A stretch of 64,000 nucleotides of DNA from Melieria omissa (taxonomy: Eukaryota; Arthropoda; Insecta; Diptera; Ulidiidae). A program made the translations under genes and the position numbers. Below, piece after piece: positions 21,956 through 33,610 of the stretch (positions are counted from its first letter, which is position 1; the number at the start of each line of letters is the position of its first letter). The notes beneath the pieces were generated by a model, which had not been told where the DNA came from, searched no databases, and was given only the letters and a program-made list of their open reading frames with translations. The DNA is taken from assembly GCA_963971225.1 (NCBI GenBank), contig OZ020267.1, positions 146,351,427-146,415,426 of the forward strand. Direction: 5' to 3'.

Positions 21956-23720
21956 CAGGAATCCGAATATCTGAGTTTTAGGAGATTAGAATTTGGGTAT
22001 TCGAATTTTCAATAGTCTAAATATCTGAGAATCGAAAGCTTTCAATTCGAGGAAATTAATTTCAAATAATTGAAAATTCTGTGAATCAAAGATTTCGAAT
22101 TTTAGTTACAAAAATGTTGTTATTCCAATTGTTTGTTTTGAAATTAAATTTTAATTTTTTAATTTTAATTATTAAAATCTACAAAGCGTGGAAAGAATTC
22201 GAAGTATATAATGAATTGCAATAATTTGCAATAATCCGAATATCTGAAAATTCTCGTAAGAAAATTTTCAATAATTTCAATAATATCTCAAGATCTTCAG
22301 TAGGCAAAGTATTACCAGTCTAAATAAATCAGATTCAGAGATATCCAAATAATCAAATTTCAATGGGCCGAATGTTTGAGTATTTAGGAGGTTTAAAACT
22401 TCGAATCGAAATTCGAAAATCGAAAATTCCCGGGTGTGGAAACAATCGGAAATACAGTAGTGTCTGGATATAGTAAACTAATTATTGGAAGGCCTGTTCA
22501 CTGTATTGAGGTGATTCACTATATCAAAGTTAACATTTTTGTGCAAAAACTCGTTTTATTTGCTCAAAATACACTTTTTATTTTTTGCTTCTAAATGTTT
22601 TTTATATTTAGAGGCTCGATGTCAAAATAAGGGTGTTCACTATATCGAGGTGTTCACTATATATGGGGTTCACTATACCCACACACGACTCTACTTAGTT
22701 GCCATAGTTTTTAATAATCCGAATATCTGAGAATTTCAGTAGTCAAATTGTCAATAGTCCAAATGTCTCAGGACCGAAGGTTTGGATTTTCGATAAGCAA
22801 ATTGTTAACAGTCCAAATATCTGAGGTTTCGAAATAAGAACATTTTTATTACTCCAAATGTGTGAGAACTGAAGGTTTAAAACTTCACTAACAAAAAATT
22901 CCTGAGTGTGGAAACAATCCAACAATAAGTAGTAAAAGCTATGGCAGTTTTTATTAATCCGAATATCTAAAAATTTAGTAATTAAATTTTAAACATCTGA
23001 GAATCGAAGGTTTTGAATAACAGTTTTAGAGCAATCTGAAATAATTATCATAGTTTTTAGTCATCGGATCTGACAATTTCAATATCCAAATTGTCAATAG
23101 TTCAAATGTTTGAGAGTCGAAGGTTTCCAAATGTCTGATTATCGGAGATTTAAAATTTCAATAATCAAATTGTCAGTAGTCCAGAGTGTGGGGGAACAAT
23201 CACAAAAAGATTCAATATTTTTCAATAATTTATCTGAGAATTCTAGTAACTAAGTTTTTAATAGCCCAAATCTGAATATCTGAAAATTGGCGAATTTGAA
23301 TTCCAGTAACCAAATTCTCCAAAGTCCAAATGCCTGAGTATCAGGTAAATAGTCCAAAATTTGAGAACAATCTGAAATAATTACCATAGTTTTTAGTCAT
23401 CGGACTATCTGAGAATTTCAGCATCCAAAACAGTCTAAATGTTTGAAAATCAAAGGTTTCGAATTCCATTAATCAAATTTTCAATAGTCTCAAAGTCTGA
23501 GTATCGGAGATTAAGAATTTCAAGCATCAAATTGTCATTAGTTCAGAGTTTCAGAACAACCTGAAATAATTGTCATGGTTTTTTAATAATCCCAAATATC
23601 TGAAAATTTCAGTAACCAATTTTTCAATAGTCCAATTATCTGAGTATCGCAGGTGTTTTTCAGTAACTAAATAGTCAACAGTCCAGAGTGTCCAGAGTGT
23701 AGTTTCAAATCGTTCGATGG
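21956..23720. repeat. Degenerate tandem array (CAATAGTCCAAATATCTGAG type)
   Basis: About ten or more diverged copies of a unit built from AATCCGAATATCTGAG, AATTTCAGTAATCAAATT, GTCAATAGTCCAAATGTCTGAG and ATCGAAGGTTTCGAATTTC. Larger units ending in GAACAATCTGAAATAATTACC recur near 22912, 23031, 23196, 23366 and 23551 (spacing about 120-185). Copies of the same unit occur at 16320-16450, on the other side of the LTR element. A pogo-type MITE interrupts the array at 22455-22695. Confidence 0.8.
22455..22695. mobile_element. pogo/Tigger-type MITE, 241 bp
   Basis: Flanked by TA on both sides (22453-22454 and 22696-22697). The left end is CAGTAGTGTCTGGATATAGT; the complement of the right end reads AGTAGAGTCGTGTGTGGGTA, then TAGTGAAC. 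Both ends carry repeated TTCACTATAT/ATATAGTAAAC motifs, as in pogo-like elements. There is no coding capacity. Neighbouring units of the host array (for example at 23366-23390) show the uninterrupted site GAAATAATTACCATAG. Confidence 0.75.
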
Positions 23721-24689
23721 CATTAAAATAAAACCGCATCTAGCATTGAAAAGATTACAACTTTTACGTACCCATTCCACCTTCTTTGGGATATAACAAA
23801 CTCCATAGCAACCCATCATTATAATGCAATGATCCGATTTTTTTAATGCAGAATTATCAACAACTAAACCTATTCCCTCTTAACCCTTAAAAGCCCCCAA
23901 ATTCTACATCACAGCATCAACTTTCCATATTTTGTGGATTGCTGCCCTTCCGCCGACTGAATGTTCTGCCGCCTCAATGTTGACATTTTGCAAAATTTCA
24001 TAAATCGAGTCAACGCCAGTACAAACAATAACACTGCAAAACAACAACAATTGCACATGGAAAATTGCAGCTCGAAATATATACGTCATCCTTTACAACT
24101 GCGTTAGTGGTTTGCTCTGTGTTTTCGTATTTGTCTGCAGCAGCATTTTGCATAAATTTCTAGTTAATCAATTTGCCAAAAATTTATGCAAAACTATGTT
24201 GCTATGTCAAATCGTTGTATCTAAATTACACATACACTCAAATTTTACAAAATTTACATGTGTACGTATTTGTGTGAACATCAAACAGCGCACAGGACCA
24301 ACGGCCGCTAGAGGCCGACAACAGTTTGTGGTTGTGGTTGTGAGGCCGCATGCGCCAAAGCATTGTGACACATGTTTGCAACGCGCATTAAAAACGATTG
24401 CAACCTCTAATTGTTGTTGTTTGCAATGAATATTGTTGTTTTTGCTTTTATAGTTATTAGTTATTGTAATTTTTTGTTGAGCTTTGGTGCAAAGTTAGCA
24501 TTCGAAACTAAAACATACAACCAGCGGACAGTGATAAAAGCAACAACAAAAGTCAACAGCAACAAAACTGATTATTTATGGTTTAAATGGAAATGAATGA
24601 ATGCAGCAAATGAATGAATGAATGAAAGTTGGAAGGACATGCACGAGGATGGAAAAAGCAACCAGACCCACACCCACTCAGCATAAAAT
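23721..24689. other. Unique sequence, no gene recognised
   Basis: Mixed-complexity sequence with TTG runs near 24330 and 24410-24445 and an AATG tetramer run at 24594-24625. Short open frames (60-105 codons) on both strands show no recognisable content. Confidence 0.35.
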
Positions 24690-25240
24690 ACTTGAATTGT
24701 AGTTGTGAAAAAATATTACAAAATTCACAGAAATTATAAAAAAATATTTATAATTATTTTACTTTGGTTCACACTTCTGTGAAAAAATATTGCAAAATTC
24801 ACAAAAATTAAAAAAAATATTTGTAATTATTTTAGTTTATTTCACACTTCTGTGAAGAAATTTTACGAAATCCACAGAAATTATAAAAAAAATATTTATA
24901 ATTATTTTAATTTGGTTCCCATTTCTGTGAAAAAATATTGCAAAATTCACAAAAATTAAAAAAAAAAAAATATTATTTTAGTTTATTTCACACTTCTGTG
25001 AAGAAATTTTACAAAATCCACAGAAATTATATAAAAATATTTATAATTATTTTAGTTTGGTTCACACTTCTGTGAAAAAATATTGCAAAATTCACAAAAA
25101 TTAAAAAAAATTAATTATTAAAAAATTAATTTAATTATTTTAGTTTATTTCGCACTTCTGTGAAACAATTTTACAAAATTAACAGAACTTATAAAAAAAT
25201 ATTTATAACTATTTTAGTTCATTTCATACTTCTTCAAAGT
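24690..25240. repeat. Minisatellite with a palindrome in each unit, about 75-bp period
   Basis: Seven diverged units. Each carries the near-perfect palindrome TTCACACTTCTGTGAA (near 24768, 24841, 24916, 24985, 25060, 25148 and 25225), then AAATATTGCAAAATTCACA and an AT-rich spacer of TTTATAATTATTTTAG. Alternating units resemble each other more (AAATATTGC versus AATTTTAC variants), suggesting a dimeric higher-order unit. Confidence 0.85.
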
Positions 25241-26138
25241 ATTTTAGTAGATTTTTACCAATTTAAAATTATGTGCCTTACTTCACATTAAAATTCTGCA
25301 AACATTGACACAAAAACCCCATCTACCATCTTCCTCCCTTTCGTTTAAAAACGCATCAATTCATTTGATAGAAACATCTCCTCCTTTGATCATGAAATTC
25401 ACATTCATAACTAGGCAACTGCTCATGCTTCCTCTTCCTTTTGCATCTTCTGGGGGGAAATCAACAATTTACGAAAAATGTGTTGACAGTGCAACACAAA
25501 TTGGAAAATCGAGCATCGCCCACGCATTGAGGCATGTGAAATGAAATGTCACTTTGATTTAACAAACAAAAAAAACAAAAATTGAATCATCACACACAAC
25601 AAACACCCTCAAGTTTTTTCACACCACTGTTGTCACATATTTTTTCCCACCTGTTCTTGTCGCAGCGCACAAAAGCTTTTTTGCTGTGGCTCGGCTAGTT
25701 TTTTCTTCTCATTTCTCTGTTCTGACATGTGTGTTTGCATTTAAATTTGATTTTAACAAAACACAACGCACGCACAAAAATCCACACCAACGCAATTTGT
25801 ATCCCTCACCGCAAGTCTCACAGAGTCTCGTCTCAATTTTTTTGCTTCCACTCATTGTCATTGCTGTCACAACTGTTTTTTAATGATCGATGCTTTGATG
25901 TCTGCTGGCAATGAACAGCGTGAGAGTTTTTTGGGGTTGCAATTTTTTACTCATTTCTGTTGGTGCTTCGGTTTTTTGTTGCGAAACTAAGGGAAACGGA
26001 TATAGGATTGTGTGATATTTTTATTAAATTTTGTAATATTGATGCATGTAACAAATTTTCGCGGAGGAAATAAAATGCTAAAGGGATATTAAGTCACATT
26101 TTGAAGCTTTTTTTCATGCAGGTCCTTGTTGAATAGTC
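25241..26138. other. Unique sequence, no gene recognised
   Basis: Thymine-rich, moderately complex. The 79-codon frame at 25305-25544 and shorter ones have no recognisable features. Confidence 0.35.
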
Positions 26139-26455
26139 TGGTTGGCCTCGATAGTCCAATAGGTAGCGTACCGGCTTCTCACACCAGAGGCCCAAGGTGC
26201 GATTCTTAGCTCGAGGTGGTGAAAAACTCATCTACTTCTAAGAACGTGAAGCAGATGAGAATTACAAAGGAATTAAAAAAAAAAGTCGTTTGCTTTAAGC
26301 GAACCGTTTTCCTTCCCCCATCCGATTGAAATGTGTGAACAAAACAGTGTTGCATACACATTTCATAAACGGTGAAATATGTCATCATCACAATGGACCT
26401 CACAATAGACCTCCGAGCTTGTCTCTTACAGAGGTAGCTAACATAACCTAACCTA
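26139..26455 (+). mobile_element. tRNA-derived SINE with TAACC tail
   Basis: The head GGCCTCGATAGTCCAATAGG is followed by CTCACACCAGAGGCCCAAGG, a slightly mutated B box (26196-26205) and the ATGAAGCAGATGAGAATTAC segment. The middle portion (26275-26390) differs from other copies and contains a small hairpin, AAATGTGT with ACACATTT (26328-26363). The 3' end, GTCTCTTACAGAGGTAGCTA then ACCTAACCTAAC, matches the end of the copy at 37.3 kb. No convincing target duplication was found. Confidence 0.75.
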
Positions 26456-26720
26456 ACTGTTCAGAGTCTTTCGTTTAGAGTCCTTGGAGTCAGTATTCTA
26501 CGGTCCACTCTTGTCTAAAACCATTCGTTGCTCTTTCATTCCTGACCAGAGTTGCCGAGTTTGGTCTTTTCAGACTAAAATTTGTCAAATTCTTTTTAAT
26601 TTGGTCCGGTGGTCTGCTTACACGAGTTTCGGTCCATTTTGTGATGTGAAAATCTTTTCATTAGTAAAAACAATTTATTAAATAAATTGGTCGGAAAAAA
26701 ATTTTTCAAATGACAAGACT

Positions 26721-27345
26721 GTTCCTGACTGTCTTCTATGTTACCTGGGACTCCATCCTGGATCTCTTGTATCCTGATGTGATCCTCCCAATTGATGTTT
26801 CGAATCGTTGCTTCAATGAACTGCAACAGCTTGTGTTCTTTTATATACAAATCTTAGCAAGCCCGTAGACAGGATTTGTTTTCGGGGGGGGTTACTCAAA
26901 TCAAAACCCAACAGCTGACTGAAAACAAGCTTCCAAGCTAAATTAAATTACTAATTTAACTTAATTAGGCACTTGGGCTCAATGTAAACGTAGCCATGCA
27001 TGGTGTGATTAGTAACTAGTTTAGAATATTATAAATTAAAACAATGTTCTAACATTTCGGGGGGGGGTCAGAACCCCTTAACCCCCCCCCTAGCTACGGC
27101 CCTGAATCTTAGATACAAATCTTATATACAAAACTTCTTTCGATAGTATTTTCATCTTTACTTTATTCTTGACTGTCTTCTATTTTACCTGGGACTCCAT
27201 CCTGGATATCTTGTATCCTGTTGTGATCCTCCTAATTGATTTTTCGAATCGTTGGTTCAATAAACTGCAAGATTTTGGGTTCTCTTATATACAAATCTTA
27301 TATACAAAACTTCTTTCGGTAGTATTTTCATCTTTTCTTCAAATA
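26721..27345. repeat. Two-copy tandem duplication, about 175 bp per unit
   Basis: Unit 1 (26721-26857 plus 27113-27166) and unit 2 (27167-27345) share GACTGTCTTCTATGTTACCT-like starts, CTGGGACTCCATCCTGGAT, TTTCGAATCGTTG and TATATACAAATCTTA. Unit 1 is split by a hAT-type MITE; unit 2 preserves the uninterrupted site at 27294-27301. Confidence 0.85.
26858..27104. mobile_element. hAT-type MITE, 247 bp, with 8-bp target duplication
   Basis: Perfect 8-bp duplications AATCTTAG flank the element at 26850-26857 and 27105-27112. Ends are CAAGCCCGTAGACAGG on the left and, complemented, CAGGGCCGTAGCTAGG on the right (12 of 16 matching). An inner G-tract on each side (GGGGGGG near 26884 and 27058-27067; C-tract 27082-27090) can fold back. 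Eight-base duplications and CAG-type ends indicate a hAT transposase in trans. Non-coding. Confidence 0.8.
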
Positions 27346-27830
27346 GTTTCTTCCATTTCATTTTCCTTAAAACAACAATTATTCCATTTGTCTCTTTTCT
27401 CAATTATAAAAAATTAGTTTTTGCCTAAACCATTCAATACAACTTTCTTGTAAAGTTTTCTCTCTACTAAAATAGTTTTGTAGTTACAAAAATTTATTCT
27501 TGGCTCATTTCAAACTTTTTTTTAATCCCACTCTTTTCATTTCTTTTGTAACCCAAAGTTTGACAAGCTAAATGAGAAAAACGAATATCTTTTTCATTAG
27601 ATTTTTTTTATTAGATGCAATTTTTTCTCAGAAGCTTCCCAAGGACAATTGTGAAACTTGCTTCGGGTCTAACCCTCTTCCGATTCGACTCTACGTAGAT
27701 AGTCAAGTAGAAATTACTACCTCAAGACGGACCTCATCAATGGAACTAAAGCCTATTTACTCTTTGAACTGGATTGAGATCCATAAAAGACTGTTAGACC
27801 CTAGATTTCCTAGATTAAGATTGTAGAAGT
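27346..27830. other. Unassigned thymine-rich sequence
   Basis: No repeats of note and no recognisable coding content. The 84-codon frame at 27572-27826 has no identifiable domain. Confidence 0.35.
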
Positions 27831-28267
27831 GTTCAAGTAAGTCTTCTTTCTTCTAGATTCGCTTTCAACCTTTTGTGGTTCAAAGTATTATCAAAAGTCT
27901 CCTTCAGGGCAGATGGTTATGTAAGACGACTGTCAAAACCCATAATAAATGCTGACTTTTTTTTGGATTCTTATGCATAAACTTTCTTCAGACCTGGGCT
28001 TTTTCTGAATGAACTCTTAACTTCTTGTAATTCAAACTGTTTGATCTAACTTCTTGTAGTTCAAACTGTTGTCAAATATCTCCCAAATCCAGGCGATTCT
28101 GAAAGATAGCTGTCAAAACCAATAATAATTTTTGGATTTTAGACTTTCCTATTCATAAAGTCTCTTCAGGCCCAGGCTTCTTCTGAATGGACTCTAAACT
28201 TCCTGGAAAATTTTCTTCAGATTACCTTTCGTCGACTTTCTTAAGACTTTCTTAAGACTTTCTTATA

Positions 28268-29007
28268 TCAGGTGTACAACTTTGCCTCCGCCGTTTTTTC
28301 CAAAATTAAAAGCTTTATTGCGAAAAAGTGCTTATAGATGTATTATTCAAAGTATTGTCCGTCGCTAGCGACAACTTTCTCCCATCTTTCCGGCAATTTT
28401 CGGATCCCGGCTCGAAAAAAGGAGTCCTCTTTTGACGCTATCCATGAAGCAATCCATTTTTCCAATTCTTCGAAGGATTGAAAATGTTGATCTGCCAGGC
28501 CGTGTGCCATCGAACGGAATAGGTGGAAGCCAGAAGGGGCGACATCTGGGGAATACGGCGGGTGTGGCAAGACTTCCCATTTCAGCGTTTCCAGGTACTT
28601 TTTGACCACTTTTGCGACGTGAGGCCGAGCATTGTCTTGTTGGAGGATGACTTTGTCATTCGAAATCACCATTTTTAAAACGTTGAAACCACTCCCGACA
28701 CGTTCTTTCACTCAGAGCAGCATCACCGTAAGTTTCTGAGAGCATTCGATGCGCTTCAGCTGCATTTTTTTTCGAATTGTAACAGAAAAGTAAAACTTCC
28801 CGCAAATGGCGAGAATTGGGCACATAAACGGACATTTTCGAGCGTGAATAATACGAAAACAAGAACAACTGTCACTGAAACGGCGATGACAATTCGTTAG
28901 GCACTGTCCACACTCACTTTAAAGGCCTTACCATCTATGTATTTCAACCAGCCTCAGCCGGTACAGCCACCTATCGGAAAACGGCGGAAGCAAAGTTGTA
29001 CACCTGA
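28268..29007 (-). mobile_element. mariner element, internally deleted, 740 bp
   Basis: Flanked by TA on both sides (28266-28267 and 29008-29009). The terminal inverted repeats start TCAGGTGTACAACTTTGC and agree over about 29 bases with one mismatch. The transposase reads on the minus strand but lacks its middle. Array units such as 29421-29440 show the uninterrupted site TCTTATACATAAA. The ends are well preserved, so it might still be mobilised in trans. Confidence 0.9.
28346..28835 (-). pseudogene. mariner transposase, deleted and catalytically defective
   Basis: The N-terminal part (start codon at 28833-28835, reading down to about 28656) has the mariner helix-turn-helix region, with a CREWFQRFKNGDFE signature. 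The sequence then jumps, in another frame, to the C-terminal catalytic part with LQQDNARPHVAK and HPPYSPDVAPSG. Roughly 500 bases of a typical 345-residue transposase are missing at about 28660-28675, including the first catalytic Asp. Thirty-four residues after the second catalytic Asp, the third (normally in APSD) is Gly (APSG). It therefore has three independent defects: deletion, frame change and lost catalytic residue. Confidence 0.88.
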
Positions 29008-29620
29008 TACATAAACTCGCTACAGATCTGACCTTCTTTTCATTCGACTCGAATTTCTTGTAGTTCGAACTGTTATCAAACATTTCCTTCAGAACACACG
29101 TTGCTCAAAGTCAATAAAAAATTAATGAGATAATTTCTTTCAGGTCTTCTTCTGAATCGACTCTTAACTTATTGTAGTTGAAACTGAACATCAAATACCT
29201 TCTCAGGCCAGACGGTTCTGAAAGGCGACTGTCAAAACAAATAATAAATTTAAACTAAAAAAATTAAACTAAAAATAAACTTTCCTCTACATAAACTCGC
29301 TACATGTCTAAACTTCTTCTCAATCGACTCTAATTTCTTATTGTTCAAAACTTCTTATTGTTGTCAAAAATTTTCTTCAGAACTAACGTTGGTCAATAAA
29401 AAATTCGGGACTTTAGATTGTCTTATACATAAATTTTCTTCAGGCCTTACCTTCTACTGAATTAATTAACTTCTTATAGTTCAAACTGTGCATCTAATTT
29501 CTTCTCAGGCCAGACGGTTCTAAACGACGGCTGCAAAACCCATAATAATCTGTGCATTTAAGACTTTCTTATACGTAAAGTCCATTAAGGTCTGGCCTTC
29601 TACTTTCCACACTAATTTGT

Positions 29621-31440
29621 TGTTTTTTTTTCTTTCAGTGCGATTTTTTTTGCCCTTTTAATTTTCTGACTCCCTGTAGAGACTCGTTCGTTCCTTTTGT
29701 CCAGAACCTGTTTGCTGCTCGCGACTAGCAGAATGGTCATCACTGGTCCAGAGACACGTTTTGCTGTCTTAAATAGTTTAATCAATTGTATGGTATAAAT
29801 CGCTATGTAGGTATATTAGATATTTGTGCTTTTTGACAATCAAATCTACCATTTAGCTTTCTTGTTTGAATGCATTTTCTGGTCTTTGCGCCAATTTGTG
29901 GTCTTTGCATGGAAACTTTGGGTTTTACTGCTGACTTTTTGTTACAATATTAACGCACATGGCCCTGTGCAGCTACTCGTCTACAAACATACATACGTAC
30001 ATATATATATCCACACATAAAGAGTCAAACCGCACCACCCGTTCGGTCCACTCACTTTGCCAAATGTCAATTTTGACGCCCGTAATGCCCAACAGAAGCG
30101 TCATTTATGTGCGTTTTACTGCTTCGCACTTTGTGTGTTTATGTGTGTTTGTTGCTGTCATGGCCGAACATCATTTTCAACACGTCATCGTGTGTCCCAA
30201 AATATCTGCACCCGCACTGAAGTATGGCAACCATTGCACAGGCGAGTGAGAGCAGCGTGGAGCAGTGAGCACAGGAGCGCAGCGTGCAGTGGCACAGGAC
30301 GCAGGTACAAGTGCCAGTTGACTGTGCAGACCCCTCGTCAGCGCCTCGTCGTGCGTCCAGTGTCTGCTAAGCTCATTTGAAAATGTTCAACATTTGTCAA
30401 TTTTACGCTTCTTGTCGTGTGAAATACTCTCCGCTTGATGGCATAGAACGACAGGCAATTTGACAATTTGTTTGCATTGAGAATACGGCCGGCAGTGACT
30501 GGTCGGATGCATTGCACTCATATCTGGCCTTCACTGTTGCTGCAGTTATACAATTATTGTTGCTGTGGAATGTTGTTGTTGTTGCTGCCTTTGATAAGCA
30601 TATCAAATTAGTTGCACCATTGACATTTTCGTTTGGCAGCGCATTTGGACAAACCGTATTTTGTTGCTTGCAGTATTGTGGCTGTTTGAATGAGTCCTGG
30701 ATGCTCATTAATGGCAAACATGACTGTGGGCTGCACTCGATTTTGTGCGTTTTGCAGTCTGTTGCATGCAAATTTTGGGTTTCAGGCTATTTGTTTAATG
30801 TTTAACGGTGGCTGTGTGTAAAAGGAATTTCACAAAAACAAAATCCTTAAAGTTGTAATTTAAGTAAAATGTTGGCCACAGAGAGGAATTTTCATTACTT
30901 TGCTGTTGTTATTAAATGATGCTCAAAAAGTCTGGCAACGCTACACAACAACTAAAGTAGAAAGCACCCTGAGTGCTACAAGTACACGTACTGTTGATTT
31001 TAAATTGAGTAATTAGTTGAAGAGGCAGCAGCTTGTTGCAACAACATGAAATATCTGAAATATTTGCAGCTCACTGAAAATAGTTTTCATGAAATAATTC
31101 AGCAGCAAAGCACCTTCATGGTCTTTAGTTTAGCCTTTGGCCGCTGTTCAGCTGATTATAATAAGGAAGAGGAACATCAGTTGGAGGTTTCTCTCGCTTC
31201 ATCATCGCTGCACACACTGCAAGCGGAAAGTTGCCAACGAGTAAAAAGTTGCAGATTTTATAGATTTTTACAAATTATTTGTATTTTCGCTATCACAAAA
31301 TACTTCATTGTCATCAACAATAATGAGAAACTCAATTTATGAAATCCTCCTGAATTTTTTTTAATGTAATCGAACTTTAAATATCTTCGCTTTGTCACAA
31401 TTTTTTCATTTGAAATATATTTACAAACAGTTTTAATCAT
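29621..31440. other. Unique sequence, no gene recognised
   Basis: Complex sequence of mixed composition. A relatively GC-rich block (30050-30380) and frames of 96-122 codons at 29959-30805 lack recognisable domains. A host exon here cannot be excluded, but I see no paired splice sites of quality. Confidence 0.35.
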
Positions 31441-33610
31441 CAACAATACACAAAAGTAATGAAAATTTTACAAATTGGTGATCGGTTCAGATTGTCACAC
31501 ATTTTCTTATACTATCTCAAACTATTTCATTGCTGTCACACATTTGAAATTGTACTTACTAATAACAGACAGAAAAGTAATGAAAATGTTACAAATTTGT
31601 GGTTCAATTAGATTGTCACACATTTTCTCATACTGTCACAAATTATTTTATTGCTGTCACACATTTAAAATTGTGCTTTCTAATAACAAACAACTAAGAT
31701 TGTAACATGTGAATGCCATTTTTCCAATAAATTTAATGTAAGACAGCTGAAAAATTTTCACAAAATTGGTTTTTATTGTAATTTTATTACATGTATGCAA
31801 AATATTTCTTTGTTGTCACAGCTGCAGATATTGTCACACATTTTTTATCCTTGTTTTTTAAACACTTTAAAACGTTAAGATTCATGATCAACTATAATTT
31901 TGATAAACATTTTACATAATTGTAATCTTTTCAGATGTCACAAACCATTTAATTGTTGTCACACTTTTTAACTTATTCTTACTAAAAGTGGAAGACTGCT
32001 TTTTTAAAACCAAACTGATATACTTATGTATGTGCATTTTTTTCTGATAACAAATCTACTGGTATTGTCACAAATAAATTTTTCATTTTATTCAATTGAC
32101 CTTATTTTTAGCAGAAAAGTCAAACTAGGTCACCTGAACGAAATGCGTTCATTTATTTAAGTGTAACTTGCCACAGGTATTGTCACAAAAAATGTATTTA
32201 ATTATATCACATTCTTTAAGCATCGTTATCAGTAACTAATATGACTAAAAGAAATTTGTTCTACAGTATTAATATTGTGCTACATCTTTTTATATTGGCA
32301 CAAGCCATTTTATTGTTGTCACACATTTTAAATTGTTCTTACTAATAGTGTCACATAAAATAAAAAATAAAAACTAAAATTAAAATTGTTCCTACTAATA
32401 CTGGAAAACTCACTTTATAACGCCAAACTGATATGATACGAGTGCATAATTTGTGCTAATACATTTTCAAGTATTGTCACAAACAAATTTTTCATCATCA
32501 CAGACTCTAAAGTAATCGAAATCATAAACAACCATAATGGCAGTATAGCTTTCTCATATTTGTCATCTGTCCCACATTGTCACAGATCTTTTTATATTGT
32601 CACAGGCTACTTTATTGTTGTCACACATTTGAAATCATTTTTAGTAATAGTAAAAATTTAAATTAGGTAGTCTTAATGATATTTATGCATTGATGTTGGT
32701 ATAATACATCTGCAGGTATTGTCACAAACACTTGTATCGTCACTAAACAAACTCTAAAGATATCACAGACACATTAAATTTGTTTTTACTATAATTTTTT
32801 CCCACAATCGTCATCTTTTTATATTGTCACACATTACTAATCGTTCTTACTGAAGTTCTAAAATCGCAATGATATGTATGCATATTGTGTAGTGTATTAA
32901 AGCTACAAACGTTGTCACAAATATATTTTTACCATCACGACACACTCTAAATAAATCACACTCACTCACTTTAACTTCTATAATTTTTTTCCAAAATCGA
33001 CACCTTTTTATACTGTCACATATCCTTAAAACATGTCACAAACAATTTCCTTGTTGTCACACAGTACAAATTGTTTTTACTATGAGCAGATAACTGCAGT
33101 TATAGAATCGCAATGTCATATATTCACTTTTTGTTGGTGTTTATAGGTTCAGACATTGTCACAATTTGTTTTTTACCATCAAAATACACTCTAAAGAAAT
33201 CACAGACACATTTAATCTTTAGCTGCAATAATTTTCCCCACAATCGACATCTTTTTATACTATCACACATCCTCAAAACATGTCACAAACAATTTCCTTG
33301 TTGTCACACAGTACAAATCAAGAGCAGAAAACAGCAGTTATAAAATCGCAGTGATATATATACAATTTCTGTTGGTGTTTATAGCTGCAAGTACTGTCAC
33401 AAATATTTTTTTACCATCACAACACACTTCAAAAAAATCAGAATTCTTAACAAATGTAACAAAAAAAATGTTCTCACATATTTGTGGTTTTTTGACACTG
33501 TCACACATTGGCTGCATACCTAAACATCTTTTGTGACATATTTCATACTGTCACAATATATTTTATTGTTATCACAGATGTATTGTTCAAGCATAATGAT
33601 AACGAGAAGA
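31441..33610. repeat. TGTCAC-rich degenerate tandem array
   Basis: Dozens of TGTCACA words recur with AAACATTTTATTGTTGTCAC-type phrases and TTCTTACTAATAG. In the right half the unit is about 246 bases: AACATGTCACAAACAATTTC occurs near 33031 and 33277, each followed by a TTGTTGTCACACAGTACAAA phrase, a CGCA(A/G)TG(T/A)ATATA phrase and TGTTGGTGTTTATAG. In the left half the period is shorter, about 115 bases (31485 versus 31600). Confidence 0.8.

Larger units (their letters stand above)
27831..29620. repeat. Degenerate tandem array, about 185-bp unit, split by mariner
   Basis: Recurring phrases are TTCTTGTAGTTCAAACTGTT (near 28021, 28050, 29055, 29170 and 29470), CAGGCCAGACGGTTCTGAAA, GGCGACTGTCAAAACC, GACTTTCTTATACATAAA and TTCTTCAGGCC. 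Several diverged copies lie on each side of the mariner element at 28268-29007. Confidence 0.8.
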
